Source of the DNA: Gracilibacillus orientalis
GTDB lineage: Bacteria > Bacillota > Bacilli > Bacillales > Amphibacillaceae
Assembly: GCF_900114645.1 (NCBI RefSeq)
Contig: NZ_FOTR01000009.1
Coordinates: forward strand, 124,001 to 188,000
Reading direction: 5' to 3'
Length of the DNA: 64,000 nucleotides
Shown: positions 9,222-19,371 of the stretch, one piece after another
Layout: every line of letters starts with the position of its first letter
How positions within the stretch are numbered: the first letter of the stretch is position 1
Notes under the pieces: generated by a model
The model's input: only the letters and a program-made list of their open reading frames with translations
The model's database searches: none
What the model was told of the DNA's origin: nothing
Position numbers and translations under genes: made by a program

Positions 9222-10505
9222 TTATTCTGATCCTTCTTGTTCTAACAGACGAGTATATTCAGTAGCCATTTTTTCTGATACCTCTTCAGGTGTTAAGGAT
9301 CCAGATAATAATTCTTGTCCTACAGTACCCATCGGCTCCCACATACCACTCGGCAAGTATACTCTGTCGAAATAAGGTTCTACCATTACATCAGCATACT
9401 CATCATAGTAAGGTTGGAAATAAATATCTGCAGATGCGTTTGTAAGTCCTGCTGGGAGTGATGTACCCTCTGCTAATTCCTGAACAATTTCTGGTTGAGC
9501 TAAAAATTCTATAAATGTCTTAGCTTCTTCTGGATACTCTGTATCTTTCCAGATAGCATAGGTGTGACGTTCCCCTCCAATCCAGCTTTGCTCTCCGCCT
9601 TCATGAATTGCAGGCACTGGCATAACACCTAATTCTGCATCAGGATTTAATTCACGAACAGCACCAATTGGAGTTGTTGCCATAACAAAAGCGATTTTAT
9701 CTTGTGCTAATAACTGTGTTTTTTGATGTACTTGTGCTGTTAATGCATCTACATTAATTAATTCTTTTTCTTGCATTTCTAATAACTTTTCAGGTAAGAA
9801 TGTATAAGGTTTCCAATCGAACGATCCATCTAATAATGCTTCACTGTAATCATGATCAGGGTGTGTGATTAATAATGGCGTAGCAAATTGATCAAAAAAC
9901 TGGCCAAATTCACCTTCTTCACTACCACCAAACCATAGTGGTATTACTTCCCCATTGCTTTCTTCTTTTATCGTTTCAAGTGCAGTCATCAATTCATCAA
10001 ATGTACTCGGTGGCTCGATTCCAAATTCATCAAGTACGTTTTTGTTATATGTTAATCCATCTTTAGCTTGATTTATTGGGTAAGCATATACTTTTCCTTC
10101 CTCATCCATAAAAATTTGCTCTAAAGCTGGGTCTAAATCCGCTACCCAGTCCATATCACTTAAATCCATTGTGTACTCTCCATAACGGTTTTGTGACCAA
10201 CCATGTGTATCGAATAAGTCAGGCATGTCATTTGCTGCCATTTTCACACGTAATTGACTCTCATACTCCCCTGCTGGGAAGTTATAATCAATATTAATAT
10301 CTGGATATTCTTCCTCGAATTGTTTAATAACAGATTCCATTGCTGTTTGATCTGCTTCATTCGTCACTGTTGAGTATAACGAAAGTGTTATTCCATCCTC
10401 ACTTCCATTGTTACCGCCCTTATCTGATGATCCTCCATCAGAACAACCGATTAATAGGAAAGAAATACAGGTCATAAACAAAAATGATTTAAAAAACGTT
10501 TTCAT
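9222..10505 (-). CDS. alpha-galactoside ABC transporter binding lipoprotein
   Basis: 427 aa. A lipoprotein signal ends in the lipobox LLIGC (Cys21), followed by a Ser/Gly/Asp linker and a family 1 sugar-binding fold (ADQTAMESVIKQFEEEYPDI; FIEFLAQPEI near the C-terminus). It delivers oligosaccharide to the two permeases encoded downstream. It is the first structural gene behind lacI. A cre-like TGAAAACGTTTTTT overlaps its own ATG (10491-10504). Confidence 0.9.
   Translation of the reverse strand: MKTFFKSFLFMTCISFLLIGCSDGGSSDKGGNNGSEDGITLSLYSTVTNEADQTAMESVIKQFEEEYPDINIDYNFPAGEYESQLRVKMAANDMPDLFDTHGWSQNRYGEYTMDLSDMDWVADLDPALEQIFMDEEGKVYAYPINQAKDGLTYNKNVLDEFGIEPPSTFDELMTALETIKEESNGEVIPLWFGGSEEGEFGQFFDQFATPLLITHPDHDYSEALLDGSFDWKPYTFLPEKLLEMQEKELINVDALTAQVHQKTQLLAQDKIAFVMATTPIGAVRELNPDAELGVMPVPAIHEGGEQSWIGGERHTYAIWKDTEYPEEAKTFIEFLAQPEIVQELAEGTSLPAGLTNASADIYFQPYYDEYADVMVEPYFDRVYLPSGMWEPMGTVGQELLSGSLTPEEVSEKMATEYTRLLEQEGSE
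10491..10504 (-). promoter_or_regulatory. possible cre site over the start codon
   Basis: Minus-strand TGAAAACGTTTTTT matches the CcpA consensus TGWNANCGNTNWCA at 12 of 14 positions. It includes the ATG of the binding-protein gene, so part of the match may be coding constraint. Confidence 0.3.
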
Positions 10506-10552
10506 TATAAAACTCCTTTTTTAAAATATTCAAGAACTGTAATCATTGTAAG

Positions 10553-10647
10553 GAGCACTAAACTTCATTTATAATGAAAGTGCTCTTGTCCAAAAAAGAG
10601 TGCCCGTAGTCCTAGAATCGTTCCGCCAAAAACCTTTCTAGGGCTAC
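10553..10647 (-). terminator. two stem-loops between lacI and the importer genes
   Basis: GTAGTCCTAGAA (10606-10617) pairs with TTCTAGGGCTAC (10636-10647), a 12-bp stem with one G-U pair; on the minus strand it is followed after 8 nt by a T run, so it may end lacI transcription. The second hairpin, GAGCAC (10553-10558) with GTGCTC (10580-10585) and an inner TTCATT/AATGAA stem, has no T run and would lie in the leader of the binding-protein mRNA. Confidence 0.5.
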
Positions 10648-10709
10648 ATCCTTACATATCTTTCAAAATTCGTTTTACTCACCTCCTTAAAGTAGTAAGT
10701 ATATCTGTT

Positions 10710-11928
<1,219 letters not shown>

Positions 11929-11955
11929 AGGATTGAAATTTTTTCAAAAGATAAA

Positions 11956-11993
11956 GAAACACCTTCTTTTTTCGAGAAAAAGAAGGTGTTCTC
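11956..11993 (-). terminator. terminator behind melA
   Basis: A long hairpin, GAAACACCTTCTTTTTT against AAAAAGAAGGTGTTCTC, lies directly behind the melA stop. It separates melA from the lacI-importer unit. Confidence 0.8.
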
Positions 11994-11997
11994 ATTT

Positions 11998-13296
11998 TTA
12001 TTGATATTCTGGCAGCCATTTACCATGTTCTTCAATTAAATCGTCACATAAAGCGATAATATCATCTATTGATAATTCTGCTGCAGTATGGGGATCAAGT
12101 AGTGCAGCTTGATATATTTTATCTTTCTTCTTTGTTAGTGCCGCTTCTATTGTTAAAAGTTGTGTATTAATGTTGGTTCTGTTCAGTGCTGCCAATTGTT
12201 CTGGCAAATCACCAACATAAGTGGGAGTTACTCCACTTGAATCAACTAGACACGGAACTTCGACAACAGCGTTTTCCGGTAAATTACTAATAAGCCCTCC
12301 TGTATTCAGCACATTACCACCTATTTTAAAAGGCTTATTCGTTTCCATTGCTTCTATGATGTATGATCCATATTCATGTGTACGTTCATGTTGTAAGTTT
12401 TGATCGTTGATAAGGTCATCACGCATTTTTTTCCAGTCTTCAATCTGGTTGACACAACGACGTGGATATTCATCTAATGGAATATTATATTTATCGATTA
12501 ATTCCGGATACTTGCTCTTAATAAAGTATGGATGGTATTCCGCATTATGCTCCGATGACTCTGTGACATAGTAGCCAAACTTATCCATCAATTCAAAGCG
12601 AACCATATCATCATGCTTTTCCTGTTGTTTTTCTTTTGCGCGTTTTTTGATTTCCGGATAAAGATCTTCCCCATTCCTTGTAATGTCAAGTAGCCATGCC
12701 ATATGGTTGATACCGGCAATCTTCCATTGAATATGATCCTTTGGCATGTCTAGGGAATCTAATAAATGACTAGCACAAGCCTGAACACTGTGACATAGTC
12801 CAACCGTTTTAATTCCTTCTTTCAACATCACATTGGTTAATACCGCCATCGGATTCGTGTAATTTAAAAACCATGCATCAGGGCAAACTTCTTTCATATC
12901 CCGTGCAAATTCTTGCATGACAGGAATAGTTCTCAAATCACGGAAGATCCCACCTATTCCTAGTGTATCGGCAATGGTCTGTCGTAATCCGTATTTCTTC
13001 GGTACTTCAAAATCGGTAATCGTACTCGGATCATACCCTCCAACTTGAATAGCATTAATCACATATTTTGCACCTCTTAATGCTTCCTTACGGTCATGAT
13101 AAGCCTTCACTTTCACGTCTGAATTTAAGCTTTTCTTTAAATTATTTAACATCATTTCTGAATCAGTTAAGCGCCCGTGATCAATATCGAACAAGGCAAA
13201 TTCAAAATCTTGCAAGGCATCGACAGTCATGCAGTCTCCTAGTACATTTTTTGCAAAAACCGTACTCCCCGCACCTAAAAACGTTATTTTAGTCAT
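11998..13296 (-). CDS. melA: GH4 alpha-galactosidase (MelA)
   Basis: 432 aa from the ATG at 13296, which stands six bases behind AGGAGG; upstream ATGs lack a site. GH4 features are the NAD-binding GAGSTVFAKNVLGD at the N-terminus, NAIQVGGY, TIADTLGIGGIFRDLRTIP, the metal-binding Cys and His in GLCHSVQ and AGINHMAW, and EYHPYF. GH4 enzymes use NAD+ and Mn2+ in an oxidation-elimination mechanism. It acts in the cytoplasm on melibiose or raffinose-type sugars. It follows the AraC gene and stands beside a second, unrelated GH36 enzyme. Confidence 0.93.
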   Translation of the reverse strand: MTKITFLGAGSTVFAKNVLGDCMTVDALQDFEFALFDIDHGRLTDSEMMLNNLKKSLNSDVKVKAYHDRKEALRGAKYVINAIQVGGYDPSTITDFEVPKKYGLRQTIADTLGIGGIFRDLRTIPVMQEFARDMKEVCPDAWFLNYTNPMAVLTNVMLKEGIKTVGLCHSVQACASHLLDSLDMPKDHIQWKIAGINHMAWLLDITRNGEDLYPEIKKRAKEKQQEKHDDMVRFELMDKFGYYVTESSEHNAEYHPYFIKSKYPELIDKYNIPLDEYPRRCVNQIEDWKKMRDDLINDQNLQHERTHEYGSYIIEAMETNKPFKIGGNVLNTGGLISNLPENAVVEVPCLVDSSGVTPTYVGDLPEQLAALNRTNINTQLLTIEAALTKKKDKIYQAALLDPHTAAELSIDDIIALCDDLIEEHGKWLPEYQ

Positions 13297-13409
13297 ATTC
13301 ATCCTCCTCATAATTCGTATTAAATTGCTAGTGCTTAATACCATCATAAGGAGATTCAAAACCGTTCACAATCGTAAATATTTCTGATAAGAGTAAAATA
13401 TTGCGGTTA

Positions 13410-14294
13410 TTAGTCAATGAATAATCGATCAACCGGCATGACAGATTTATTTTGACGGTAATTACTCGGCGTCTCATTCAACAACTTTTTAAACACTTTA
13501 CTAAAATAGTTACTTGATGTATAGCCAACTTCATTCGCAATTTCTTCAATTGACCTTTCATTATATTGTAAAAGGTCTAATGCATGCTGGATACGTACTT
13601 TCGTTAAATACTGGATCGGTGTTTGATTTACAGAGGTAGAAAATAGTCGAGTGAAATGATATTTAGATAAACCAGAAACGGTGACCATATCATTTAATGA
13701 AATATCTTCTGCATAATTTTTTTCAATAAAAGAAATCGCCTTGGCAATCGAAACAGGTAAATGATACTCTTGGCGTTGTTCATATTCGAGATATTGCAAG
13801 CATTCCATTAAGAAAGAATAGGCATAACCAGAAGCCTCATAGGCATGGTTAATACCAGTTGTTTCTAATTTCTCTAACATTCGCAATATATGTTTAATCG
13901 GATTTGCATGGTCAGGCAGTCGAAGAATATGGCCATATTTTTCTGTTATACGATGAAAATGATGTAATGCCTCATTTCCATAAACAGTGATATACATAAA
14001 ATCCCAGCGATCCGAATCTTCTGGTAAGTAATAACAATGATCACTAGGGATCTGAACGAAAAAAGCATCACCTTTTGTTAAGGGATAGATTTTCTCCCCA
14101 ATTCTAATTTTTCCCTGTCCACCTAATGTATATTGAAAAACAACACGTCCTTCTTCCCCTCTTTTTAATCCATCCCATATATAAGAATGCTCTGTACGCA
14201 ATTCCTTCCCAACGGAATGGAGACCGGCCACCCGCTCTTGATAATCCCCTTTTAAACGAAAACCGTATGAGTGATGTTTAGAATAATCTGTCAT
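13410..14294 (-). CDS. AraC-family regulator of the melA locus
   Basis: 294 aa. An N-terminal cupin-like sugar-sensing domain (about 40-130, FQYTLGGQGKIRIGEKIYPL) precedes two C-terminal helix-turn-helix motifs (about 190-285; ISLNDMVTVSGLSKYHFTRLF and SIEEIANEVGYTSSNYFSKVFKK, the second being the AraC signature). It resembles MsmR/RafR activators. It lies 113 bp ahead of melA in the same direction. A weak cre-like site (12 of 14) lies at 13355-13370 in the gap. Confidence 0.88.
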   Translation of the reverse strand: MTDYSKHHSYGFRLKGDYQERVAGLHSVGKELRTEHSYIWDGLKRGEEGRVVFQYTLGGQGKIRIGEKIYPLTKGDAFFVQIPSDHCYYLPEDSDRWDFMYITVYGNEALHHFHRITEKYGHILRLPDHANPIKHILRMLEKLETTGINHAYEASGYAYSFLMECLQYLEYEQRQEYHLPVSIAKAISFIEKNYAEDISLNDMVTVSGLSKYHFTRLFSTSVNQTPIQYLTKVRIQHALDLLQYNERSIEEIANEVGYTSSNYFSKVFKKLLNETPSNYRQNKSVMPVDRLFID

Positions 14295-14418
14295 AATATC
14301 TTTCCCTTTCTACAAAAATAAATAAAACGTCGATGCTTCTATATGAAAACTTACTACTCTATGGTGAAATTACCCTTATTTTGATTCTTTAGAACTATAT
14401 TAGAAAGGAGGAATTCAT

Positions 14419-14746
14419 ATGTTACTAGCTGATGTACTTAAATTAATTGGAGCTGTTTTAGAATTTATTTTAGGCATACTTGGAATCGGCGGTGCTATTG
14501 TTCTTTCATTATTTCGGATACCGTTACTTGTAACGTTAGTTTATCATATTGTAACACTAGTTTTAGCTAAAAATAATCATGCTACTGTATGGTAGGTAGC
14601 GTAGCTATGTACTTGGAATCATTCCAGGTTTGGGTACGGTATTGCATTGGGTCGCTTTTATTTGTTTACTCATTGATGGTCTTTCAAATCTTATAAATGA
14701 AAGACAAAGAATAATACTAGATGTTAACTTCTCTTATGTTTCATGA
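14419..14746 (+). pseudogene. frameshifted small membrane protein gene
   Basis: A strong AGGAGG precedes an ATG at 14419 that opens a 58-residue hydrophobic frame ending in TAG at 14593-14595. The missing half continues in other frames: SVAM, then LGIIPGLGTVLHWVAFICLL in the third frame, ending in TGA at 14744-14746 just before a terminator. Read together they give a roughly 105-residue protein with two to three membrane helices. Two small indels near 14590-14620 break it. The family is not recognised. Sequencing error is the alternative explanation. Confidence 0.5.
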
Positions 14747-14764
14747 TTAAGAGGAGTTTTTTTA
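14726..14764 (+). terminator. terminator behind the broken small gene
   Basis: AACTTCTCTTA (14726-14736) pairs with TAAGAGGAGTT (14748-14758) with one G-U pair, followed by a T run. Confidence 0.8.
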
Positions 14765-14856
14765 TTTTAATTATCCAGGTAGCCCATTGATTGACTTCCT
14801 AACCCAAATCGCTTAAGCTTGCTTTATGATATGAGATAATGGAGGAATTATGGAGT

Positions 14857-16476
14857 ATGCTACAAGCAACTAATGTAAGTTTACGTTTTGGTGATCAGAA
14901 GTTATTTGAAGACGTTAATATTAAGTTTACAGCTGGAAATTGCTATGGTTTGATCGGTGCCAATGGTGCTGGTAAATCAACTTTCCTTAAAATATTGTCA
15001 GGTGAACTCGAACCACAGACTGGTCAAATTGCACTTGGAAAAGATGAGCGTCTCGCTATGTTAAAGCAGGATCACTTCGCCTTTGAAGAATATGAAGTGT
15101 TAAAGACTGTTGTCATGGGACACACTCGTTTATATGAAGTGATGCAGGAGAAAGATGCTATTTATGCTAAAGGGGACTTCACTGAAGAAGATGGCATGCG
15201 TGCTGCCGAATTAGAAGGTGAATTTGCTGAGATGGATGGTTGGGAAGCCGAATCCGATGCAGCTATTCTTTTAAAAGGCCTTGGGATTGAAGAAAATCTC
15301 CATACAAAAAAAATGGCGGATTTAACAGGTTCTGAAAAGGTAAAAGTCCTACTTGCACAGGCATTATTCGGTAATCCAGATATTTTATTATTAGATGAGC
15401 CGACAAACCACTTGGATATTCAAGCGATTCAATGGCTAGAAGAATTTTTAATTAATTTTGACAATACAGTTATTGTGGTCTCTCACGATCGTCACTTTTT
15501 AAATAAAGTATGTACACATATTGCAGATGTCGATTATGGAAAAATTGAATTGTACGTCGGAAACTATGATTTCTGGTATGAATCCAGTCAATTAGCGATG
15601 CAAATGGCTAAAGACCAAAATAAGAAAAAAGAAGAGAAAATGAAAGAATTACAAAACTTTATCGCTCGCTTTAGTGCTAATGCATCCAAATCAAAACAAG
15701 CGACTTCTCGTAAAAAAATGTTGGATAATATTACATTAGATGATATTAAACCATCTTCCCGCCGTTATCCGTATGTAGCCTTCCAGGCCGGCCGTGACAT
15801 TGGAAATGATTTATTACGTGTCGAAGGTATTTCGAAAACAATTGATGGTGTGAAGCTGTTAGATAACGTAAGTTTTACGTTAAAACCTTATGATAAAGCT
15901 GCTTTTGTCGGGCCGAATGAACAAGCTAAAACAGTGTTGTTTGATATCTTAATGGGTGAAATGGAACCTGACGAAGGACGCTATACTTGGGGTGTCACTA
16001 CTTCACAATCGTACTTTCCGAAAGATAACTCAGAATTTTTCGATGGCAATAACATGTCCTTAGTGGAGTGGCTCCGTCAATATTCACCAGAAGATCAAAC
16101 GGAAACTTTCTTACGCGGATTCCTTGGCCGTATGTTATTCTCCGGGGAGGAAGCCTTGAAAAAAGCGAATGTTTTATCTGGTGGAGAAAAAGTCCGTTGT
16201 ATGTTATCGAAAATGATGTTAAGCAATGCCAATGTCCTAGTATTGGATGAACCAACAAACCACTTAGACTTGGAGTCAATTACTGCGTTGAACAACGGCT
16301 TAATAAAGTTTAAAGGTTCCCTTCTGTTTACATCTCATGACCATCAATTCATTAATAGTATCGCCAGTCGCCTTATTGAAATTACACCAAAAGGAATTGT
16401 CGATAAAGAAATCAGTTATGATGAATATGTAGCAGATCAGAAGTTACAAAAAGAAATCAGTGCGATGTACGTATAA
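14857..16476 (+). CDS. ykpA: ABC-F ATPase YkpA
   Basis: 539 aa from the ATG at 14857, 11 bases behind GGAGG; an ATG at 14839 overlaps that site and is less likely. Two ABC domains are joined by a charged linker. The first has Walker A GANGAGKST, an unusual signature LTGSEK and Walker B LLLDEPTNHLD; the second has an eroded Walker A (GPNEQAKT), signature LSGGEK and VLVLDEPTNHLD. The same erosion occurs in the Bacillus YkpA/YbiT subfamily. ABC-F proteins act on ribosomes and are soluble. It is a single gene with its own terminator. Confidence 0.92.
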   Translation: MLQATNVSLRFGDQKLFEDVNIKFTAGNCYGLIGANGAGKSTFLKILSGELEPQTGQIALGKDERLAMLKQDHFAFEEYEVLKTVVMGHTRLYEVMQEKDAIYAKGDFTEEDGMRAAELEGEFAEMDGWEAESDAAILLKGLGIEENLHTKKMADLTGSEKVKVLLAQALFGNPDILLLDEPTNHLDIQAIQWLEEFLINFDNTVIVVSHDRHFLNKVCTHIADVDYGKIELYVGNYDFWYESSQLAMQMAKDQNKKKEEKMKELQNFIARFSANASKSKQATSRKKMLDNITLDDIKPSSRRYPYVAFQAGRDIGNDLLRVEGISKTIDGVKLLDNVSFTLKPYDKAAFVGPNEQAKTVLFDILMGEMEPDEGRYTWGVTTSQSYFPKDNSEFFDGNNMSLVEWLRQYSPEDQTETFLRGFLGRMLFSGEEALKKANVLSGGEKVRCMLSKMMLSNANVLVLDEPTNHLDLESITALNNGLIKFKGSLLFTSHDHQFINSIASRLIEITPKGIVDKEISYDEYVADQKLQKEISAMYV

Positions 16477-16481
16477 TATTT

Positions 16482-16518
16482 AAGGCTATCTCTTCTTAAG
16501 AGATAGCCTTTTTTTTTT
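16482..16518 (+). terminator. ykpA terminator
   Basis: AAGGCTATCTCTT pairs perfectly with AAGAGATAGCCTT over a 3-nt loop, followed by nine T. Confidence 0.95.
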
Positions 16519-16557
16519 AACAAGGTAAGAAAATATATAATTGCGCACATTAAACAT

Positions 16558-17031
16558 AAACTGCGAAGTAACTTTATAAAGAATTTGCTTCCTACCATTC
16601 TTTCTTGTAGAGACTGTTATATCACCGCTACGGCAGAATACTTCGCTTTCCACGGGCACGGCCTCAGCCTCCTCAGAAAACCAAGTACTTTTTCTTGCGG
16701 GGTCTTCGGCTCGCGCTGTTCCCGTAGGAGTCTGCGTATTCTGCCTACGCTGGTAAGGATTCACTGATGATTGAAAGAATAAAATCCATGGAATATAAAT
16801 CTTTAGAATTTCTTCTCCCTTCATTAAAGAACTACTCTAAGCTTCTGAAAAAATGCGAGACTCCTGTGCAGTCTTGAAGACCCCGTGATGGGCCTGTGTC
16901 TTCTAGTAACGCTTCGTAGTATGCTTCCTCGGTGAAAAGGAGCGTTTTTCCGCAGCGATGGTTTACCACTCATTCACAAAAGAATGGATGGGAGCCTCAC
17001 TATATAGAGAATTTTCATTGGTTCGCAGTTT
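16558..17031 (-). repeat. interspersed repeat, copy B (full length)
   Basis: 474 bp bounded by perfect terminal inverted repeats AAACTGCGAA (16558-16567) and TTCGCAGTTT (17022-17031). Inside are two hairpin modules. One, near the left end, runs from CGGCAGAATACTTCGC to GTCTGCGTATTCTGCC. The other, near the right end, runs from AAAAATGCGAGACTCC to GCGTTTTTCCGCAGC. The order is inverted relative to the copy at 4715. No conserved reading frame and no transposase, so it is MITE-like. Confidence 0.85.
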
Positions 17032-17280
17032 CCATCTAGTGCGAATAAGGACCGTTTTTTTCTTATTACGAAAGTTTATTGCTAAACCCTGCTAGGTCAT
17101 TTTCATGGAGCACTTTTGTAACTTTGAGTACTCTTCATGCAACTATTACAACACTAGAAAATGATATATTTTATACTATTTTTAGAATTCCTATCTTTTC
17201 CTTTATATTTTCTATATTAAATTTACCTATGCTATATTTTTGTGTATGCTTAATAGACAAAGAGTTTCGGAGGTTCTTAT

Positions 17281-17889
17281 ATGAATAAAGGTATTTCAAC
17301 TTATATAACGATTGGCGAATGGATTTTTAAAATTCTATTATTAAACTTGTACTGGTTTATCTTTTCTGTTTTAGGCTTATTTATAGTTGGTATTTTCCCA
17401 GCTACTGTAGCCTTGTTCGCCACTATAAGACAAGACATTAAAACCGAAGATGATATAAAGCTATTTCAACAATTCATCCATTATTACAAACAGGAGTTTA
17501 TTAAATCTAATATTCTTGGTTACATACTAACGGCTGCTACAGCTGTTTTGCTGTTCAACGTTCAAGTCTTAGGGCGATTAGACAGCTCACTACTAAATTC
17601 AACATTAATGGTGATGACATATATCTTGTTAGCCATCATTGCGCTTGTTTCTGTTTTCATTTTCCCTATCTACGTGCACTATCATTTTTCTGTGCTTGGT
17701 TATATTAAATATTCTGCTATTTTAGTTATTGGTAAGCCTCTTCACACTATTGCCATGCTTATCTTAATTGCGGCAACCTGTTATCTTTATTATATAGTGC
17801 CAGGTTTTATACCTGCTTTAGGCGTTAGTTTGCTAGCATATATTATTATGCGTACGGCTTTTTCTTTCTTTGCAACACCCGAACAATGA
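17281..17889 (+). CDS. YesL/DUF624 membrane protein
   Basis: 202 aa with five to six membrane helices. The N-terminus LYWFIFSVLGLFIVGIFPATVALF is the YesL/DUF624 signature. Start ATG at 17281 behind GGAGG. YesL-type proteins accompany LplABC-type sugar importers and two-component systems in Bacillus and may modulate their activity; an LplABC operon lies 3 kb away in opposite orientation. It converges on the oxidoreductase gene. The exact function is unknown. Confidence 0.75.
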   Translation: MNKGISTYITIGEWIFKILLLNLYWFIFSVLGLFIVGIFPATVALFATIRQDIKTEDDIKLFQQFIHYYKQEFIKSNILGYILTAATAVLLFNVQVLGRLDSSLLNSTLMVMTYILLAIIALVSVFIFPIYVHYHFSVLGYIKYSAILVIGKPLHTIAMLILIAATCYLYYIVPGFIPALGVSLLAYIIMRTAFSFFATPEQ

Positions 17890-17906
17890 TTGAAGATGTA
17901 ACATAG

Positions 17907-18821
17907 TTAGTCGATTGTAAGAACAACTTTCCCGTAACCGTGTCCTACTTCGACCTCTCGATGTGCTTCCACAACTTCATCAAGTGGGAATGATTTTCTA
18001 ACGTGTATATATAATTTTCCTTTATTGTACAGGTTAACAAGTTCGGAAAGCCGTTCAGTTGAACGTTGACTTCGTATAGGTAGAACTCCTAATTCCTCTA
18101 CTAGGTCGAATGCAACAATGGTACCAATACGGTCCTTGTTTTCCACAAGATCCATGGAAGCGATCAGAGCATCGCTTCCGGCGGCATCAAAGGCAACGTC
18201 TATCCCATCCGGGAAGAGAGAACGCACTCTGTTAGTAAGTCCTTCTCCATAAGTGACAGGAATCACTCCAAGGAATCCCAGGTAATCGTGGTTGGATTCA
18301 CTTGCGGTGCCAATGACGGTTGCTCCCCACGCTTGCGCTAATTGCACTGCGAATGTACCCACTCCACCAGCTGCAGCGTGAATTAATACAGTGTCTCCCT
18401 TTCCAACACCGAGTTCCTGTAACGCGGTATGAGCTGTTTGACCTGAGGCTGTTATGACACCTGCTTCCTCCCAAGTCATCTGCTGTGGTTTTTTTACGAT
18501 CTGATCCGCCTTGACTACTACATATTCAGCATAACAGGCCATTAACTCCCAACCTAAAACCTCATCACCCACTTTAAAGCCAGTGACATCTTCCCCTACT
18601 TGATCAATAATTCCAGAAAACTCATTACCAAGAATCTGCGGAAAACTTACTGTTAGATCTGGTGGTGTCCAGCCACTACTACGTACAGCACAATCAAACG
18701 GTTGAATGCCAGCGGATTTGATCCGAACACGTACTTGGTCGACTGATGCTTTTGGCTCATCAAATTCCATTATGCGTAGTACCTCCGAGGGGCCATAGCT
18801 AGAAAACGCGGCAACTTTCAT
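17907..18821 (-). CDS. MDR-superfamily NADP-dependent quinone oxidoreductase
   Basis: 304 aa, the short zinc-free length of quinone oxidoreductase-like MDR proteins. A GroES-like N-terminal half (ILGNEFSGIIDQVGEDVTGFKVGDEVLG) is followed by a Rossmann domain with the nucleotide site AAAGGVGTFAVQLAQAWGA (about 149-167). The structural zinc cysteines are absent. It may reduce quinones or activated alkenals with NADPH. It lies 51 bp downstream of the VOC gene and is probably cotranscribed, suggesting a joint detoxification role under the LysR protein (inference). Confidence 0.85.
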   Translation of the reverse strand: MKVAAFSSYGPSEVLRIMEFDEPKASVDQVRVRIKSAGIQPFDCAVRSSGWTPPDLTVSFPQILGNEFSGIIDQVGEDVTGFKVGDEVLGWELMACYAEYVVVKADQIVKKPQQMTWEEAGVITASGQTAHTALQELGVGKGDTVLIHAAAGGVGTFAVQLAQAWGATVIGTASESNHDYLGFLGVIPVTYGEGLTNRVRSLFPDGIDVAFDAAGSDALIASMDLVENKDRIGTIVAFDLVEELGVLPIRSQRSTERLSELVNLYNKGKLYIHVRKSFPLDEVVEAHREVEVGHGYGKVVLTID

Positions 18822-18872
18822 ATAACATCTCTCCTTTCTTTAACATTGATTTAGACTTGAGCATCTTTGTAC

Positions 18873-19211
18873 TCATCTAAAAACCTCAATAGTAAACCCA
18901 CCCGGGGCTTTAACATAGAAAGTCCAACGATGTGCTCTTTTGGGCGGTTTTACATCGATCCCATCATCTTTCATACGTTGATTGATTTCATTTACCTGCT
19001 CTTCGTTTACTTGCTCAAAGCCTATATGAAAGGAATTGGGATAGTTGACCTTAGAACCTTTCATTAAAGCAAGCAGTAATCCGTCATCGTCTACCAATAA
19101 AGCGAATGAATCTTTATATGTGCTTCTAGTTTGTAGATAGAAATATTTTTCTAAAAACGCTCGAGCAACATCAACATCAGTGACGGTTAGGTTAATATGG
19201 TTTAGCTTCAT
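18873..19211 (-). CDS. VOC-family (glyoxalase/bleomycin-resistance fold) protein
   Basis: 112 aa covering one pair of beta-alpha-beta-beta-beta modules (NHINLTVTDVDVARAFLEKYF; FYVKAPGGFTIEVFR). Likely metal ligands are the first His and the C-terminal Glu of TIEVF. The family includes glyoxalases, dioxygenases and drug-binding proteins, so the substrate is open. It is the first gene of a two-gene unit with the oxidoreductase, divergent from lysR. Confidence 0.85.
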   Translation of the reverse strand: MKLNHINLTVTDVDVARAFLEKYFYLQTRSTYKDSFALLVDDDGLLLALMKGSKVNYPNSFHIGFEQVNEEQVNEINQRMKDDGIDVKPPKRAHRWTFYVKAPGGFTIEVFR

Positions 19212-19371
19212 AGCTTACACTCCTTCTTAAGATAATAAAACACTTGACATTTTCCTAGTATATCTGTTGTCAACTTACAGTATTTATTTTAATATCATAA
19301 ATAAATAAATTAAAATATATTTTTATTCATTAATATATATATTTAAGTATATGAATAATGGGGTGATTTGC

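Noticed and set aside
16486-16824. A 112-residue minus-strand reading frame downstream of ykpA
   Set aside because: It consists of terminator and repeat copy B sequence. Its similarity to the frame at 4862-5173 only reflects the shared repeat.
16558-17031. A group II intron or IS200/IS605-like element as the nature of the large repeat
   Set aside because: No domain V-like hairpin, no transposase or reverse transcriptase remnant, and symmetrical terminal inverted repeats.
17079-17288. A 69-residue hydrophobic frame ahead of the YesL gene
   Set aside because: No ribosome site, AT-rich intergenic composition, and it overlaps the YesL ribosome site and start.
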